64,000 nucleotides of DNA from Rhodosorus marinus (GCA_029953675.1 JAMWBK010000005.1:124001-188000), one strand, 5' to 3'; positions 50,371 through 61,325 are shown, counted from the stretch's first letter. Numbers and translations are program-made. Notes: generated by a model not told the origin, from the sequence alone.

Positions 50371-50517
50371 GTAGGATTGTGCCAAGTGGGTCGGGTTTTT
50401 CGCTGTTTACGACCCACAAGTGCTTAAACCCGCGAAAACAGGTGGGTTTAGAGGGGTAAACAGTGAAAAACCCCGACCCACTCCGCAAAAACCCGATCCA
50501 CTTGGCACAACCCTACT
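50371..50517. mobile_element. Palindromic MITE-like element, copy 2
   Basis: Ends GTAGGATTGTGCCAAGTGGG and the complement CCACTTGGCACAACCCTAC pair, as do the inner arms CGCTGTTTACGACCCAC and TAAACAGTG. It is about 147 bp and non-coding. Confidence 0.8.
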
Positions 50518-51120
50518 CATTCACTTAGAGCGCCTTGAGTGAGTTTTCGTTTGCGCTTAGCCCTACCGCTGCCGAATAAAGCCTACGGGTTAGGCTAGTC
50601 TGGGGTGTCCTGACAACAGTTGGAGGTGCGAGCAACTCATAAAGGTACTGTCCTGTTCCTACGACCTGGGAGCCCGAAGAGCTCTAACAAAAAACGTAAA
50701 TTATTTTAGTGGTGAAGGAAAACCTTTTTGGGCCCTGTCTGCTTGACATGTTGAATCAGACAGTGTTCGGACAAGATCACGCAATCCGATAAAACGAGAT
50801 ATCCACAAGATGGATCGAAACCCAAGTGATGTTGCCTTTTTTTCAGCTTTTGCTGAGTGATTGGGCTCCTATGGTAAAAGCATCAAACGAATAGGTATCA
50901 TTATATTTTTGAAGTATTTTCGGAGCTCCAGACGGACAATAAATTTTCCTAAATAAATCAACTGTCTTAGACGAATCAGGTTGGACTTTCCGGTCGACTA
51001 GACCACTTAATAGCTTCGCACTAGAGAGCATATTGCGTTGGCTGGAAGTGGCAATAAACGGCTTGCTTAGTTCCATTTTCAAGGTCCACGCTCACCCAGC
51101 CCAAGCCAGGGGACTTAGGG
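50518..51120. other. No recognised gene; one RLE tail motif
   Basis: GCCGAATAAAGCCTACGGGTTAG then GCTAGTCTGGGG (50570-50606) is a short RLE-E-like 3' tail on the plus strand. The rest has no support for a gene. Confidence 0.45.
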
Positions 51121-51131
51121 TTACTATATCT

Positions 51132-51203
51132 AGGGTTGTGCCAAGTGGTTGCGAAAACCCAACTCACTTGGCCGGAAAAAAAGACCTACTTGGCACAACC
51201 CTA
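51132..51203. mobile_element. Palindromic MITE-like element, copy 3, with target duplication
   Basis: A 72-bp unit starts AGGGTTGTGCCAAGTGG and ends with ACTTGGCACAACCCT. It is flanked on both sides by the 9-bp direct repeat ACTATATCT (51123-51131 and 51204-51212). Confidence 0.82.
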
Positions 51204-51212
51204 CTATATCTA

Positions 51213-51320
51213 GGGTTGTCATCACCGTCCGATAAAAAATCGTCCGATTGCATCCGATAAACAATTAAATATCTTACAGTAGTCTATCCACTTCAAAATT
51301 GTCGGACCGTCCGATAAACG
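51213..51320. repeat. TCCGATAAA-rich repeat element
   Basis: It starts AGGGTTGTCATCACC and contains several GTCCGATAAA words in both orientations. It is related to the ends of 54157-54836. Confidence 0.55.
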
Positions 51321-52290
51321 TTATCAGAATCCCCATGACAGCACAAAGGTTGCTGGAGCCAAAATCAATGCCGACTGGTACTTTCAATAGACCAGTATTT
51401 ATCCTGCAGAGAAGAAATACGGTAGGAATCGAGCTGGAAGCGCTTACGTGTTTTTTTACTGATTTTCATAAATGCAGCTGTTTTGGCATCAAAACACCTG
51501 TATTTATTCCGAGAACAAATACCGCTATTTTGCGAAACGGAATGGCTGATTGTACCTGAATAAATACACCTATTCTGAAGCAGAATCGAGGGTACGATCA
51601 GAATGAAAACCGCTCTATTCTGCAACGGAATCGAGCTGCTAAGGAAAAATTACCGCTTGAGGTGCTTGAATATCTTATCTGCATGCCATTCAACAACTGG
51701 CTGTTCCATTGTTATGTATAATACGTCTATACGAAAATAGGCAATTCTGCCGTCAGGCCACCATAAGATACAGTGTAAGAAAGAGTAAAAAGTGGAAAAA
51801 ATGGTCAAAATGGGAAAACAGGCAAATTGCAAAATTCTCAAGACAGTGCACACATAGAATTGGAGTCCTCCCCCGGGGGAGGGGTATTTTGTAACTGCCT
51901 TGAAAAGGCTACGGGGTTAAAACCTCTTGCCACAATCAGCCGCCTTCCTAACTCAGTTTTTTGCCAGCCGCGATGAGGAACAAGTGCATGCTTGCTTAGA
52001 GCTGGCTTCCCCATACTTTAGAGGAGGCAGCATTCCATCAAAGCGTAGTTGGATCAAGCCAACGGTAACCGTAGAACTGAACAGAGCATACCAATGCCTT
52101 CAACTCTCAAACGCTGCACGGACTTCCATCGTGACTTCGAGCGATACTCCATCCGTTAGTAGTTCCGTCAATGGGGATGTCAGGGACGAAAAGTTATGAT
52201 GAATCCCAGGAAATATGCCAATAGTCCGCTATGCGTGCAGGTCAGCTTCAGGGTTCAAGGTAGGGCTAGTTTCCTTACGGCCTCGTTGTT
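51321..52290. other. AT-rich non-coding DNA
   Basis: Words such as AAATAC, GAATCGAGCTG and TCTGCAACGGAATCGAG recur between 51400 and 51645, which suggests an old repeat. A GC palindrome (CCCCCGGGGG) lies at 51870-51890, just before a degenerate RLE tail (GGCTACGGGGTTA, 51908-51920). No gene was seen. Confidence 0.4.
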
Positions 52291-52515
52291 TTATTCCTTA
52301 ATGGCGCCGATACATCCTCCCACTATCCGGAATCCCAAATATGTAGCACCCCTGAGAAACAGCTCCGTCTTCATCAGGTGCAGTACAGTTCGTAAATGCC
52401 AAGTTACGCAAAAACATTGAAGAAATGGTGGTGCGTGCTCTGCTTCGGTTTTGCAGTAAACCAGAATATCGCCGAGGAAGATGACATCAAACCTGCCGAT
52501 GACAGGGTTCATATT
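52291..52515 (-). pseudogene. Old Ty3/gypsy reverse transcriptase relic
   Basis: The 73-codon frame reads FDVIFLGDILVYCKTEAEH...LFLRGATYLGFRIVGGCI. This matches the gypsy RT pattern around the catalytic box (DDILVYSKT, then YLGF), with the first Asp replaced by Gly. It is not related to the element at 2.6-7.6 kb beyond family level. Confidence 0.65.
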
Positions 52516-53193
52516 GACGAATTCAGACGAGGAAAGTATGTGTTACAACAGTAGCAGCAAAATTCCATGTCCTGAGGCTGCGCGATAACTTCCCAGTCCG
52601 CCAACATCGTGGCGCTGCCACAACTCCCCGAAAGAAGGTCACAGTTCAATGCGACAACTGAAGGAGTTCGTCGTGGTTTTCAAAATGCTCCCGACCTTCT
52701 TGACAGCCTCCTCAAGGAGTTGCCTGTGCTAGCGCTCGAACGCTGGCTTGTTGTAGGACGCACGGTGTCCGGCGTCTCTCTTTACTCAAGAGTAAGTAGG
52801 CTACGCATAAACGTATGATTAAAGGCAGAAGTAGAGAAACACAAGAAATAAACATCTATTGGAAAAAGCAAATTCCAAGTGTTCGTATCGATTATTAGTC
52901 GGTGGACGATATGCTTCTCCCGGAGGAATGGACATCGGTCCGAAGCGCTTGCTCTCGTGGGTTCGAGCACACAGACTACGGTAGCGTACCGTACAATAGG
53001 GATCGAATTTCGTTATTCTTCATTTCACACCCCCACCCCACCTCCCTACCCCCACTGCTAAAGAAGGAAGGCTACCTTCGATCTCCCTCTCTTTTTGTTC
53101 TGTAGGCAAACCTAGCCGCAACACAGCGTAGCAGCTAGGATACTAAATCGACGGTGCTCTAGATGCGAATGCTCGGTACTAAAGTTCTCTGAA
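52516..53193. other. No recognised gene
   Basis: Short open frames without motifs. I see nothing supportable. Confidence 0.35.
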
Positions 53194-53430
53194 TTACACC
53201 GAGTGGGCGACGAAATTGATTGAGTTGTTTTGTGATGCAAACAGTCGGGCCTCACTTTCTCTGTCTACAAAAACCGCACCGTTGAAGGATTCCGCGAGTA
53301 CTAGCTCACCATAAGCATTAGCAGGAGCTACCAGACTCCCTTTTTGGGAGACCACCATTTCCGACCTTTTTTCCTCTTTTTTTAGAACACGTACAATTGC
53401 TACAGATTTTGAAATCTTGGCCTTCGTCAA
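53194..53430 (-). CDS. Hypothetical C-terminal exon
   Basis: The 78-codon frame (SKSVAIVRVLKKEEKR, GSLVAPANAYGELVLAESFNGAVFV in pieces, NSINFVAHSV) has an even, protein-like composition with beta-strand periodicity and a good stop. It lacks a convincing upstream partner. A splice acceptor for an upstream exon (TTCCGAAAATTGACG side) could not be fixed. I do not recognise it. Confidence 0.3.
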   Translation of the reverse strand: MTKAKISKSVAIVRVLKKEEKRSEMVVSQKGSLVAPANAYGELVLAESFNGAVFVDRESEARLFASQNNSINFVAHSV

Positions 53431-54150
53431 TTTTCGGAATCAAAAGGGCCAGAATCGAAATATGATAATTGCGAGCCTCAGATGGAACATGAGTATTGTG
53501 TGGGCCAAAACGAATGCAGCTTCCAGGAGCCCAGAATTGATAGACATCTAGATTGTTCCTGCCCTCCGATAACCTTTGCCAAGCTGGAGATGCAAAATAC
53601 CTAAGTGGCTTGCTTTGGCTCCTTGCCCATTGGCTAAAAACTCTTAATGCGCACCGAGCGTTTCTTGCGCTTTTACGACCTGTACGTAACAAAGTTGGTG
53701 CTTCGAAAGAAAGACTGCCTGCTCTAAGGACAATTAATTGCCGAATACTGCGCTCCACTGCCGTGTGAAGCCCACGACGTGGTGGCAGCCACGTAGCCTA
53801 TACGTTCCCGTTCAATCATTTTAACATTTTCGTGGCGAGAATGGCCACACCATTGCCAGAGGTTAGAAGCCACCGCCAGCAGGCTGGGCTCGTTACTTTG
53901 GTTGAGTATGGTTTCTTCAATTTGCCTGTAAAAACAAGGGTTGCCAACTGTTTTCATATTTTGGGGATCTCCAAATTCATATCACCGAAGTCGTAACTAA
54001 TTTTTCCAGAAAACACAATGGCTTGCAGGATTAAGAGGGATGGAGCATGCGTGTTTATTCTATTTTTCACAAGAGATCCTCTTAATCACAATTTTTTTTG
54101 GTCTCGTTTCACCTACTGCCCCCCAGTTTCTGTTTTATTCAAGAGACTGT
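53431..54150. other. No recognised gene
   Basis: The 146-codon minus frame at 53318-53758 overlaps the previous entry and has no motif I recognise. Nothing else is supported. Confidence 0.35.
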
Positions 54151-54156
54151 GTATGT

Positions 54157-54836
54157 CTGGTTGGGTGTCATCTCCGTCTGATAAAAAACCTTCCGATTGC
54201 GTCCGATAAATGTTTATCAGACCTGAATTTCGAAATAATAGACTACCTTTGCTGGGATTCCCGTCCGATATAAGTTTCTCGGACCAGCATAGGATAGAAA
54301 CAAGAGGTTTCGTGCAATAAATGGTCCGATAAACGACCGCTTGCAATCCGATATTCAAAACTCCTTTGTGTTGGCGCTTGGCACTTACACTACCAATCCT
54401 TGCCAACCCCCAAAAAGCTCAAACTGTGGAAAACTGGGACTTCACAACCTTAACCAAAAATGTGACAGCCTGTCGATTTCAGAAATAATCATGATTCATT
54501 ACATCAACTATGACAGCTTCTCATGCCGAAACGTAATCGAAACGTAATCATAATTCATGATAATATCGAGAGTTTCTTCCTCTTCCAAGAAGTAATCATA
54601 GTGCCATGGATAGTCCGGAGATCTTTGAATATCGGACGATTTGTTGGAGCCGTTTATCGGACGCAATTGGACCTGTTGTTTTAAAGAATTTCAATCACAC
54701 ACCCTTTGCGTTTCTACTATTTTGCAATTTTCAACCTATTGAAAATTTATCGGCGCGCGTCTTTTTTTTTCAACCTATTGAAAATTTATCGACGCGCGTC
54801 CGATAAACGCTATTGGACGACCTGTGCAACCCTACC
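54157..54836. mobile_element. Non-autonomous element with inverted TCCGATAAA-rich ends
   Basis: The left end GGTTGGGTGTCATCTCCG followed by TGATAAA and GTCCGATAAA, and the right end GTCCGATAAACGC then CAACCCTACC, form imperfect inverted repeats. A 27-30-bp block (CAACCTATTGAAAATTTATC) is tandemly duplicated at 54723 and 54770. There is no transposase frame. Confidence 0.5.
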
Positions 54837-55263
54837 GGGTATACTCTTGTGGTAAACCTAAAACGCCCTTCTGGGGTACGATCACTCGTATATCATGAAA
54901 CGGCTCCAATGGGTTCTCCGGGGAAGGTGACCAAAAGGCGCCTCAGCGCATGATCCGAAAACGGCGTCACTCAAATGTGGGATGCGGAGACTAGATTTCA
55001 AGACCCCAAAATCGAAAAAGGTTTTGATTGGCGTATCCAAGTCTTGTATATCTTTTTTTCGTCTTGAGCTGCCACCCAACAACACACCAGTCGTCCTCTA
55101 TCTCCTATCGACGCAACCCAGACTTGCTTAGCCGCTCAGCCGAAAGGAGTCGAGGCAACAACGCCGCAACACGCTCACAAGGGACGGGTTTATTGGGAAT
55201 GCAAGAATATTTGGGGGGTTGGGGGTATCATCAACATCCCGGCTATAGTACCAGCATCATGCG
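54837..55263. other. No recognised gene
   Basis: Short frames only. It lies downstream of the small membrane-protein candidate. Confidence 0.35.
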
Positions 55264-55572
55264 TTAATCACCAACAAATTCATTCAGTTTACTGCTGCAC
55301 CGAGGTCGGGTTCTTAATCTAATTGCTTTTTGTGTGTCGACATTTCTCGGATACCTACCACATTGGTATAGCAAAATGTGTTCAGTATCGGAGCGAGTAA
55401 CCTTCCAACACCAGCGAAACGCCACACTTGCTCGACCTTCCATGTGCGGAGCCACCAGCCGCACCGTAGAAAAACAAAATGACCCTCCAAACAATGCAAA
55501 AATTGTCCAGAAAAAAGCCCCGATAAGCGGGGGTGCTCCATCTTTTTCAATTTTATCTTTTTCTGAGCTCAA
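55264..55572 (-). CDS. Small putative membrane protein
   Basis: The 102-codon frame has a polar N-terminus (SSEKDKIEKDGAPP), one clear hydrophobic segment (LIGAFFWTIFALFGGSFCF) and a basic C-terminus rich in Cys and Arg. It is divergent from the M4 protease with 223 bases between starts, which could be a shared promoter. The C-terminal third may be partly intronic. I do not recognise the family. Confidence 0.4.
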   Translation of the reverse strand: MSSEKDKIEKDGAPPLIGAFFWTIFALFGGSFCFSTVRLVAPHMEGRASVAFRWCWKVTRSDTEHILLYQCGRYPRNVDTQKAIRLRTRPRCSSKLNEFVGD

Positions 55573-55795
55573 TTTCGGCCAGTTGCTTTCACGCTGAAGA
55601 GACTCGGTTTTTGGATAGTGATAGCAATTCTACACATCATTGCTGAGTGTAAAACGGCGCGAGCAAAACAGTGAACGGACGATTGGTCAGCATGAGAGTA
55701 CCAGTTGGGGATAGGTAGGGGCGCGTGAGCGTTTGTGCTTCCCAGCGGAGAAAGAGTATGCGGACTGAACTTCGGTTGAGCAACTAGTTTCGGGG

Positions 55796-57877
55796 ATGTT
55801 GGGTTGTAGCCGTGAGAGTCACCAGGCTCCCCACGGGATGATGGGAATTCGTCAGGGGTGGTTAATACTGCGTTTCGCTTTAATCTTTCTTTGCGCTCTG
55901 GTTGTTGCAGCTGATGGTGAAAGCAATTTCCGCCAGATCGAGACTGCTCGCAAGTCCAACAGCTGTATTGCGAAGCTCGTTGATGTTCAGAAAGCATCAG
56001 AGGCGAAGACTCTAGCTGCCAAGTTGCAGTCTAGCACGGCCTTTTGGCACCGCGTTCCAAGGGCTCTTCCTCATCAGCAACTTTTTGATGCTTTCGTGGA
56101 CGGAGCTCGCGTGCTGGGAGGGAGAATCACTGTTTTCATGAAGCATGGAATTGCTGTTGGTGCTTTTGGGAAATCACACGAAGAATGCGACTTCTCTCAA
56201 GTGCCTAGATTAGAATTGAGCTTGGAGGAAGCTAAGAAAATCGCAAAGAAGTTTGGGAGGTCCGACGACGATGAAGGACTAAGGAAGGGCCGGTACGATG
56301 CAGAGTTGATCCTTGACCCTGTCCGTGAAATGTACATCGTTCAAGTTGAAGAGATGAGCCTAACACGCTGGACAACGTTTCATATCGACGCGAGCTATAC
56401 GGGGAAGGTTGTAGATGTGCTACACAATGAGCATATGCTTGACCCAGGTCAAGGTCGGGGTTACTTTGGGGATGTTCGGGACTTAACTGAGCTCACTACC
56501 TTGGACAAAAGTAAACAGGGGGAGCGCTACGTGCTGAGTTCTCCCTACGGGTTTTCGGAGGTTTTAGAAGCCAAATACGAGGCGGATGAAGCGAGCACGA
56601 ACATAAAAACACATCCGATAGTGGATGAGGACAACGTTTGGACGCGCAAAGACCAATCCTACACTTCGGACTTAGCCTATTTCTTGATGCTCGCGGACGA
56701 GTTTTTTTTGAGCGTTTTCGGGATAGACCTTGCATCTGAAGCTCGAATGCCCCTGCGAGGAATCGTCAGGATATCGAAGAACCTAGACAATGCATTCTTT
56801 CAGCCCCCGCTCAACTTCCTTTTCGGCGAAGGTGACGGCAAGCAGGTTCTGCCTCTATCTGCTGATGAGAGTATTGTCTCGCATGAGTGTGGCCACGGAC
56901 TGACGCACCTCACTTCGGGCTTGATCTACAGAGACTTCAGCGGGGCACTGAACGAGGCACTATCAGATATTATCGCGGTTGGTTTCGGACACCATTACAG
57001 TGGTAAGCTGGATCCCGTGATAGCGAAAAAAGCGTTCCCGGCTATGGGGGGGCTCCGAAGTATTAAGAATCCCCAGAAATTCGGTCACCCGTCACATATC
57101 AAGGACGTTGCTCATTTGGGGACTAACTTTGACAACGGCGGCGTGCATTTCAATAGCGGGGTCATCAACCATTGGTTTTATCTCTTGGCGATGGGGGGAA
57201 GCAACTCGAACAACGAAAGGCGTACCGGCAAGGTCGTTAAGGGCGTTGGGGTTGACTACGCACTGTCGGTGGCCGTGCTCTCATTCACGAGCGTTGCGTC
57301 TGATGCGGATTTCTGTGACGCCCGGGCGTCTTCCTTTAACGTGGCGGCTACCCTGTTCACAGAGGAAGAACTAAACTCAGTGCGACAAGCTTGGAATGAA
57401 GTCGGGGTGAATTCTGGTTACTGTAAGAAATCTTCCGCATCGCGAGAAAACTGTCGGGAACTTTGTGACGAGGGAATGTCTTGTGTAGTGAGAGGCAGCG
57501 CGAGCTATTGCGTACGATGTGGGTTATTCCACATGAAGCAGAGTTTGGAGACCTGGCCATGTTGCGAAGCGCATCCTGCAACTGGTAGTTGCAGGCCTGT
57601 GCGGACGCTGAAGTTCACAGACAGATGCAGAGTCCACAAGGGAATGAAAATAGTAACCGAAGAAGATGACAGACTCAACACGCGATCAAAGAAGAGCGTG
57701 AAAGCGGAAGCCTTTTGGAATGATTTCGGCTCTGTATGTCACACGTTAAACAATTTCAAAAGATACGGTGGGGTTTGTAAGATAGTCCGGAGAAGCGGTG
57801 AATGGACTTGCAGCTACAATGCTGTCAGCGAGGAGTTGCGCAGAGCGACAGAAAACCGAAACAAGAATAATCGCTGA
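55796..57877 (+). CDS. Secreted thermolysin-type (M4) zinc metalloprotease
   Basis: This 693-codon intronless gene encodes a secreted protein-cleaving enzyme. The start is probably Met15 or Met16 rather than Met1, because RFALIFLCALVVAADG right after them is a signal peptide. Then comes a propeptide (FTP/PepSY-like, to about residue 215). The catalytic domain has HECGH (His363, Glu364, His367) as the HEXXH zinc site, NEALSD with Glu387 as third ligand 20 residues on, as in thermolysin, and NGGVHFNSGVINHWFYLL with His451 in the position of thermolysin His231. A Cys-rich C-terminal extension of ~150 residues (CRELCDEGMSCVV, CVRCG, CCEAHP) is not part of the bacterial enzyme. M4 peptidases are mainly bacterial, so ancient lateral transfer is possible (inference). 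Confidence 0.93.
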   Translation: MLGCSRESHQAPHGMMGIRQGWLILRFALIFLCALVVAADGESNFRQIETARKSNSCIAKLVDVQKASEAKTLAAKLQSSTAFWHRVPRALPHQQLFDAFVDGARVLGGRITVFMKHGIAVGAFGKSHEECDFSQVPRLELSLEEAKKIAKKFGRSDDDEGLRKGRYDAELILDPVREMYIVQVEEMSLTRWTTFHIDASYTGKVVDVLHNEHMLDPGQGRGYFGDVRDLTELTTLDKSKQGERYVLSSPYGFSEVLEAKYEADEASTNIKTHPIVDEDNVWTRKDQSYTSDLAYFLMLADEFFLSVFGIDLASEARMPLRGIVRISKNLDNAFFQPPLNFLFGEGDGKQVLPLSADESIVSHECGHGLTHLTSGLIYRDFSGALNEALSDIIAVGFGHHYSGKLDPVIAKKAFPAMGGLRSIKNPQKFGHPSHIKDVAHLGTNFDNGGVHFNSGVINHWFYLLAMGGSNSNNERRTGKVVKGVGVDYALSVAVLSFTSVASDADFCDARASSFNVAATLFTEEELNSVRQAWNEVGVNSGYCKKSSASRENCRELCDEGMSCVVRGSASYCVRCGLFHMKQSLETWPCCEAHPATGSCRPVRTLKFTDRCRVHKGMKIVTEEDDRLNTRSKKSVKAEAFWNDFGSVCHTLNNFKRYGGVCKIVRRSGEWTCSYNAVSEELRRATENRNKNNR

Positions 57878-58767
57878 TTCGCAGATGGTGTTGTTGGTTG
57901 GGGTGCCATGAACGTGGTTAATAATTAGCGGCAGAATGTACCTTTCTGATAATCGTGACTTTGAACTTTTAGTTGGTAAATACTATGGCGAATATTATGA
58001 GCTATGCATGGACCAAAAGTTTTGTAGCTTTTATGAACTTCCATGAATTTACTTCTCTGTCATACTGGCGTGCTGCTTGGCGGCCCTCAGTCGTTCCAGA
58101 CGCCATTCCATGGAAGTGGTGGAACAAAGAACTGGATAGGAAAGGAGAGCAAGTACGAAGTCGGAAATCAGCCATCCCAGAAGTCAGTGTGACCACGAGC
58201 CACGACGTGCTCTGGCCACGCGCTTTGTGAACAGTTGTTCTTGAAGGGGGATGGGTCTGGGGGGTCATGGACCGGAAGCGGTGATGGCTAACTGGGAGGA
58301 TCGGTCGTTGCGCAGTGCGATACTTGCATTTGCGCAAGCACGCCTGCGAGGGAAATTGAAATGAACACTTGCGTAGACAAGCTGAGGGCTCTCAGCACTG
58401 CAAAAGCTGGGCGAGTTAACAAGAGTATTTACTAAGAGTTATTAAGAAATCTTCAATTGGGTCTCACAGACGATGCTTGCTGAATTAAGGAACCGAGAAA
58501 GTTCCAACCGTTCAGAACCTCCCTTCGCACATAAATTTAGCGACTATTGTTTTCTTCGCCTCCTAGCAGCCTTGGGCACATACTGTTCAGGGTTGTTCCC
58601 TTGGATGTACATGTAAGCGGACAACCTCCAATTAGATCACTTGGGTTCGTGGGTAAACCTCCTTTGGTGAGGTTGTGAATACCCAGAGAATCACCTCGCA
58701 TATTTGGCACAGTCTTATCGGTGTGAATGGCGGAGCATTTTCCACAATAATCCCTGTTCAAATATTG
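57878..58767. other. Intergenic, between convergent genes
   Basis: It holds 3' flanks of the protease and AATF-type genes. The 85- and 111-codon frames at 57973-58337 overlap on opposite strands and have no recognisable content. Confidence 0.45.
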
Positions 58768-60460
58768 CTACCGAATATCTCCAAACAAACCAGACACGAT
58801 TTCGTTCATGGCCGCGGGGGCTTCAAAGTGGGTTGGGGCTAGGAAACCAACCAACTTCTCCTGATAAAGTAGAGTAAAACTATGGTTAGGTCTTCGTCCA
58901 AACATCATCAAGATGAATGCATCTGGAAACAATATGAACTTGGCGTGTTCTGCTCACATGCGTATGGTATCGCAGCCTACGACCTTTGCTGGCCTTTCGC
59001 TCCACCTCTCTGCAGCGAACCAATACCAATGACGAAAAAGAAGAGGTTAAGTAGAGGCACAAAAGGCAACTGTTCAAAGCAACTCATTTCAACCTACTTT
59101 GGTGCCCTTCGTCCGAGCTTGCGGATCCGGGCCGTGCTCTTCCAGTCCGGTTGGTTGCCAACCTCCACAACGTCACGAATCAACTGCTGGTAGAAGTCGT
59201 TGTCGTCGAAGATTTCACTGTGATATTCTCCAATGCCAGGGTTGGCTTCAGAGTCACCTCCGAAGACCTGGATTGGCATACGTTTCAGACGCGTCCTGTT
59301 AACCAGCCTCTTCTGATCTAGCAGAACTTTATCGATTTGATCCAGAACACTCCGATTGAAAGCGCCAAGCTGCTTCTGACCTCCAGCTTCTATAGCCCGA
59401 TCAGACGACACGCTAAGGGTTTTCCTCATCCAACTATTTGATTGACGGCGCTCAGATTGAAGAATACCCCACAGATCGTCGACGCTGCTAATCCTTAACA
59501 AAGGACCTCGCTCTGAAGCTAGCCCAGACGTGGTGAGAAGCTTGGCCAAGCTCGTGCCTAATACCAATAAGTCACTTTCAGCAGACGAGACCAAGTCCAG
59601 TCGATCCGAGCGAATTGACGCTCCTTCGGGAGGCATACGATTCGCTGCTATCGCGACGGGCTGCAGACGAATTCGAAAAGAGAGGAGGCTGTCGTATAGT
59701 AGCTACCGAATCGGACGTGGTTAAGAGGCAAACGAACTCAGTGGGTACGGAAACACGTGCACACAGCGTCAAACTGCAAAAACAACTTTTTCTAGTGGCA
59801 AAAGCGAGAATACCTTCTGCTCATTTGCAGTAGTGGCAGCATCAACCTCCCGTTTTCTCTGCTTTTCCAGTCTCCGCAATTCTCGTATTTCGAATTCCCG
59901 AAACGACGCATTCGCATGGTCGTCCAGCTCTCCAACGGTTTGCATCACAACGTTCGTTTCGGAGTTATGCTCGACGAAGTTCTTCATCTCCGCTTCCGAT
60001 GACTTTCTACTCCGTTTGGAAACAAGAGGATCGTCATCAGATGGCTCGAGAACCACTGCGGCAGTACGGCTTTCCCGAAGAAGGTCCTTAGTACTCTCTT
60101 CGTGATCGTTTCGGTTCTCAAGAGACCGGCGTTCAATCCTCCGGCTTCGGTATCTGGCGGGAGAAAATAAGGTAGAAGGTAGAAGCTGAGCAGGATTCCA
60201 ATGGTGCATGGCTCAGCGAAAATTAGTCGAATCTTCTCAACATACTTCCGTGTATCCGGCGGTTGAAACTCCGGTTGAATACGTTTTCTTCTGTGGGCAG
60301 TCTCCTGACTTATGCCATCAGCGCCTTCAAGGCGAGGGCGATATAAAATCTCCGGCTTCGCCCTCGTGTCATCAAGTTCATCCTCATCCAAATCGGCGAT
60401 TTTCTCTGGCGTTGGATCAGAGGACACCGCTCCGCCTGCTAGAAAACTCATCGAGGCCAT
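58768..60460 (-). CDS. AATF: AATF/Bfr2-type ribosome biogenesis protein, 5 exons
   Basis: I assembled exons at 60460-60246, 60153-59814, 59702-59098, 59009-58958 and 58860-58768, separated by GT-AG introns of 92, 111, 88 and 97 nt (first donor GTATGT). Phases agree and give 434 residues. Family landmarks in order: an acidic N-terminus (IADLDEDELDD), DTRKYRSRRIERR across the first junction, YDSLLSFRIRLQ and AIAANRMPPEG (AATF leucine-zipper-like region), IQVFGGDSEANPGIGEYHSE and DNDFYQQLIRDVVE (TRAUB domain), then KASKGRRLRYHTH and EKLVGFLAP across the last junction. In yeast and human this nucleolar protein acts in early 40S pre-rRNA processing. An in-frame ATG at 60490 would add 10 residues; MASMSFLAG at 60460 is preferred but not certain. 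The gene is divergent from the phosphate carrier. Confidence 0.9.
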
Positions 60461-60490
60461 AATAAGAAAGTACGTACGAGCAACAGTCAA

Positions 60491-61325
60491 CTCGTCTCAC
60501 ATCCACCACTCCATATTGCTGGGGCTTTTCGAAGGGTTCACACTCGCGATGGATCACGAAACACACCCGAGACCGTTGCGCGCCTTCCGCCGAAAAGGTA
60601 GTGTCTCCCTGCCTGATTTAGCTATCTGCCTGGGTATCGCAAATTAGGGACAGGCGGCAAAGGTCGAAAACATTGAAGATACAGAGATTGTACTGATGAA
60701 GAAAACACCACTGAAATTTGAAAACTCGCCGTGCGCCAAAATCGCATAATCGTCATTTTCTACCGAAGCACCGCGCGTACTAATGCTCGAGGCAGTACTA
60801 ATAATGCGAGCGTGAAACAAGACGCAAGTGAGTGGTCCATCACAACGGAACTCGTTCAGAATATGCCCTGAGGGGCGAGTCAATCTTCCTCCGTGCTTAT
60901 TGGCTGAAGATTCTTAATGCTATTGACTGGACCTCTCAAATCCGCAGCCAATTGGCTGGACGTTGACCAACCGCAGCCCTGGAACGAATCACTGCATCTG
61001 TCCTGGACAGCTTGTCCCCCATTCTGCTGAAAACTGAAAGAAATATTTGACCCTGCAAGAAAAGCAAACGGAATTTCGAGCGAGATCATTGGACAGTGAG
61101 GACATCCTTCATTGCTTTATGTTTGAAAGTAAATTTTGAGTCATTTTTGGGGACGCACCAGAGGATCTAATTGCGTGTTCGTGCTATTCCGATTACAAGG
61201 GCTTGTATAACGGTTTCCAGGTAGTCCGATTCGGCAATGGCCCAGATTCTCTTGATGGTGGGGTGGAGTTGGGGAAGCAACTAGTGGGAAGTTTCACATA
61301 TTTGTGTGCGCAACGCTTATCTAGG
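60491..61325. other. Divergent promoter region between AATF and the phosphate carrier
   Basis: About 830 bases without a supported gene. Inverted CAGCCAATTGGCTG-like words near 60945-60955 are a palindrome (CCAATTGG) that contains CCAAT on both strands. It could be a promoter element (inference). Confidence 0.4.

Noticed and set aside
52940-52985. tRNA-like GTGGGTTCGAGCAC
   Set aside because: The surrounding bases do not form the T-stem or acceptor stem, and no A/B box pair with proper spacing was seen.
55569-55997. 142-codon minus-strand frame
   Set aside because: It overlaps the protease N-terminus antisense and has no recognisable content.
61203-61325. N-terminal 41 codons of the phosphate carrier's longer frame
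   Set aside because: Composition is unlike a presequence or the carrier family. Met at 61326 or 61356 gives a normal-length protein.
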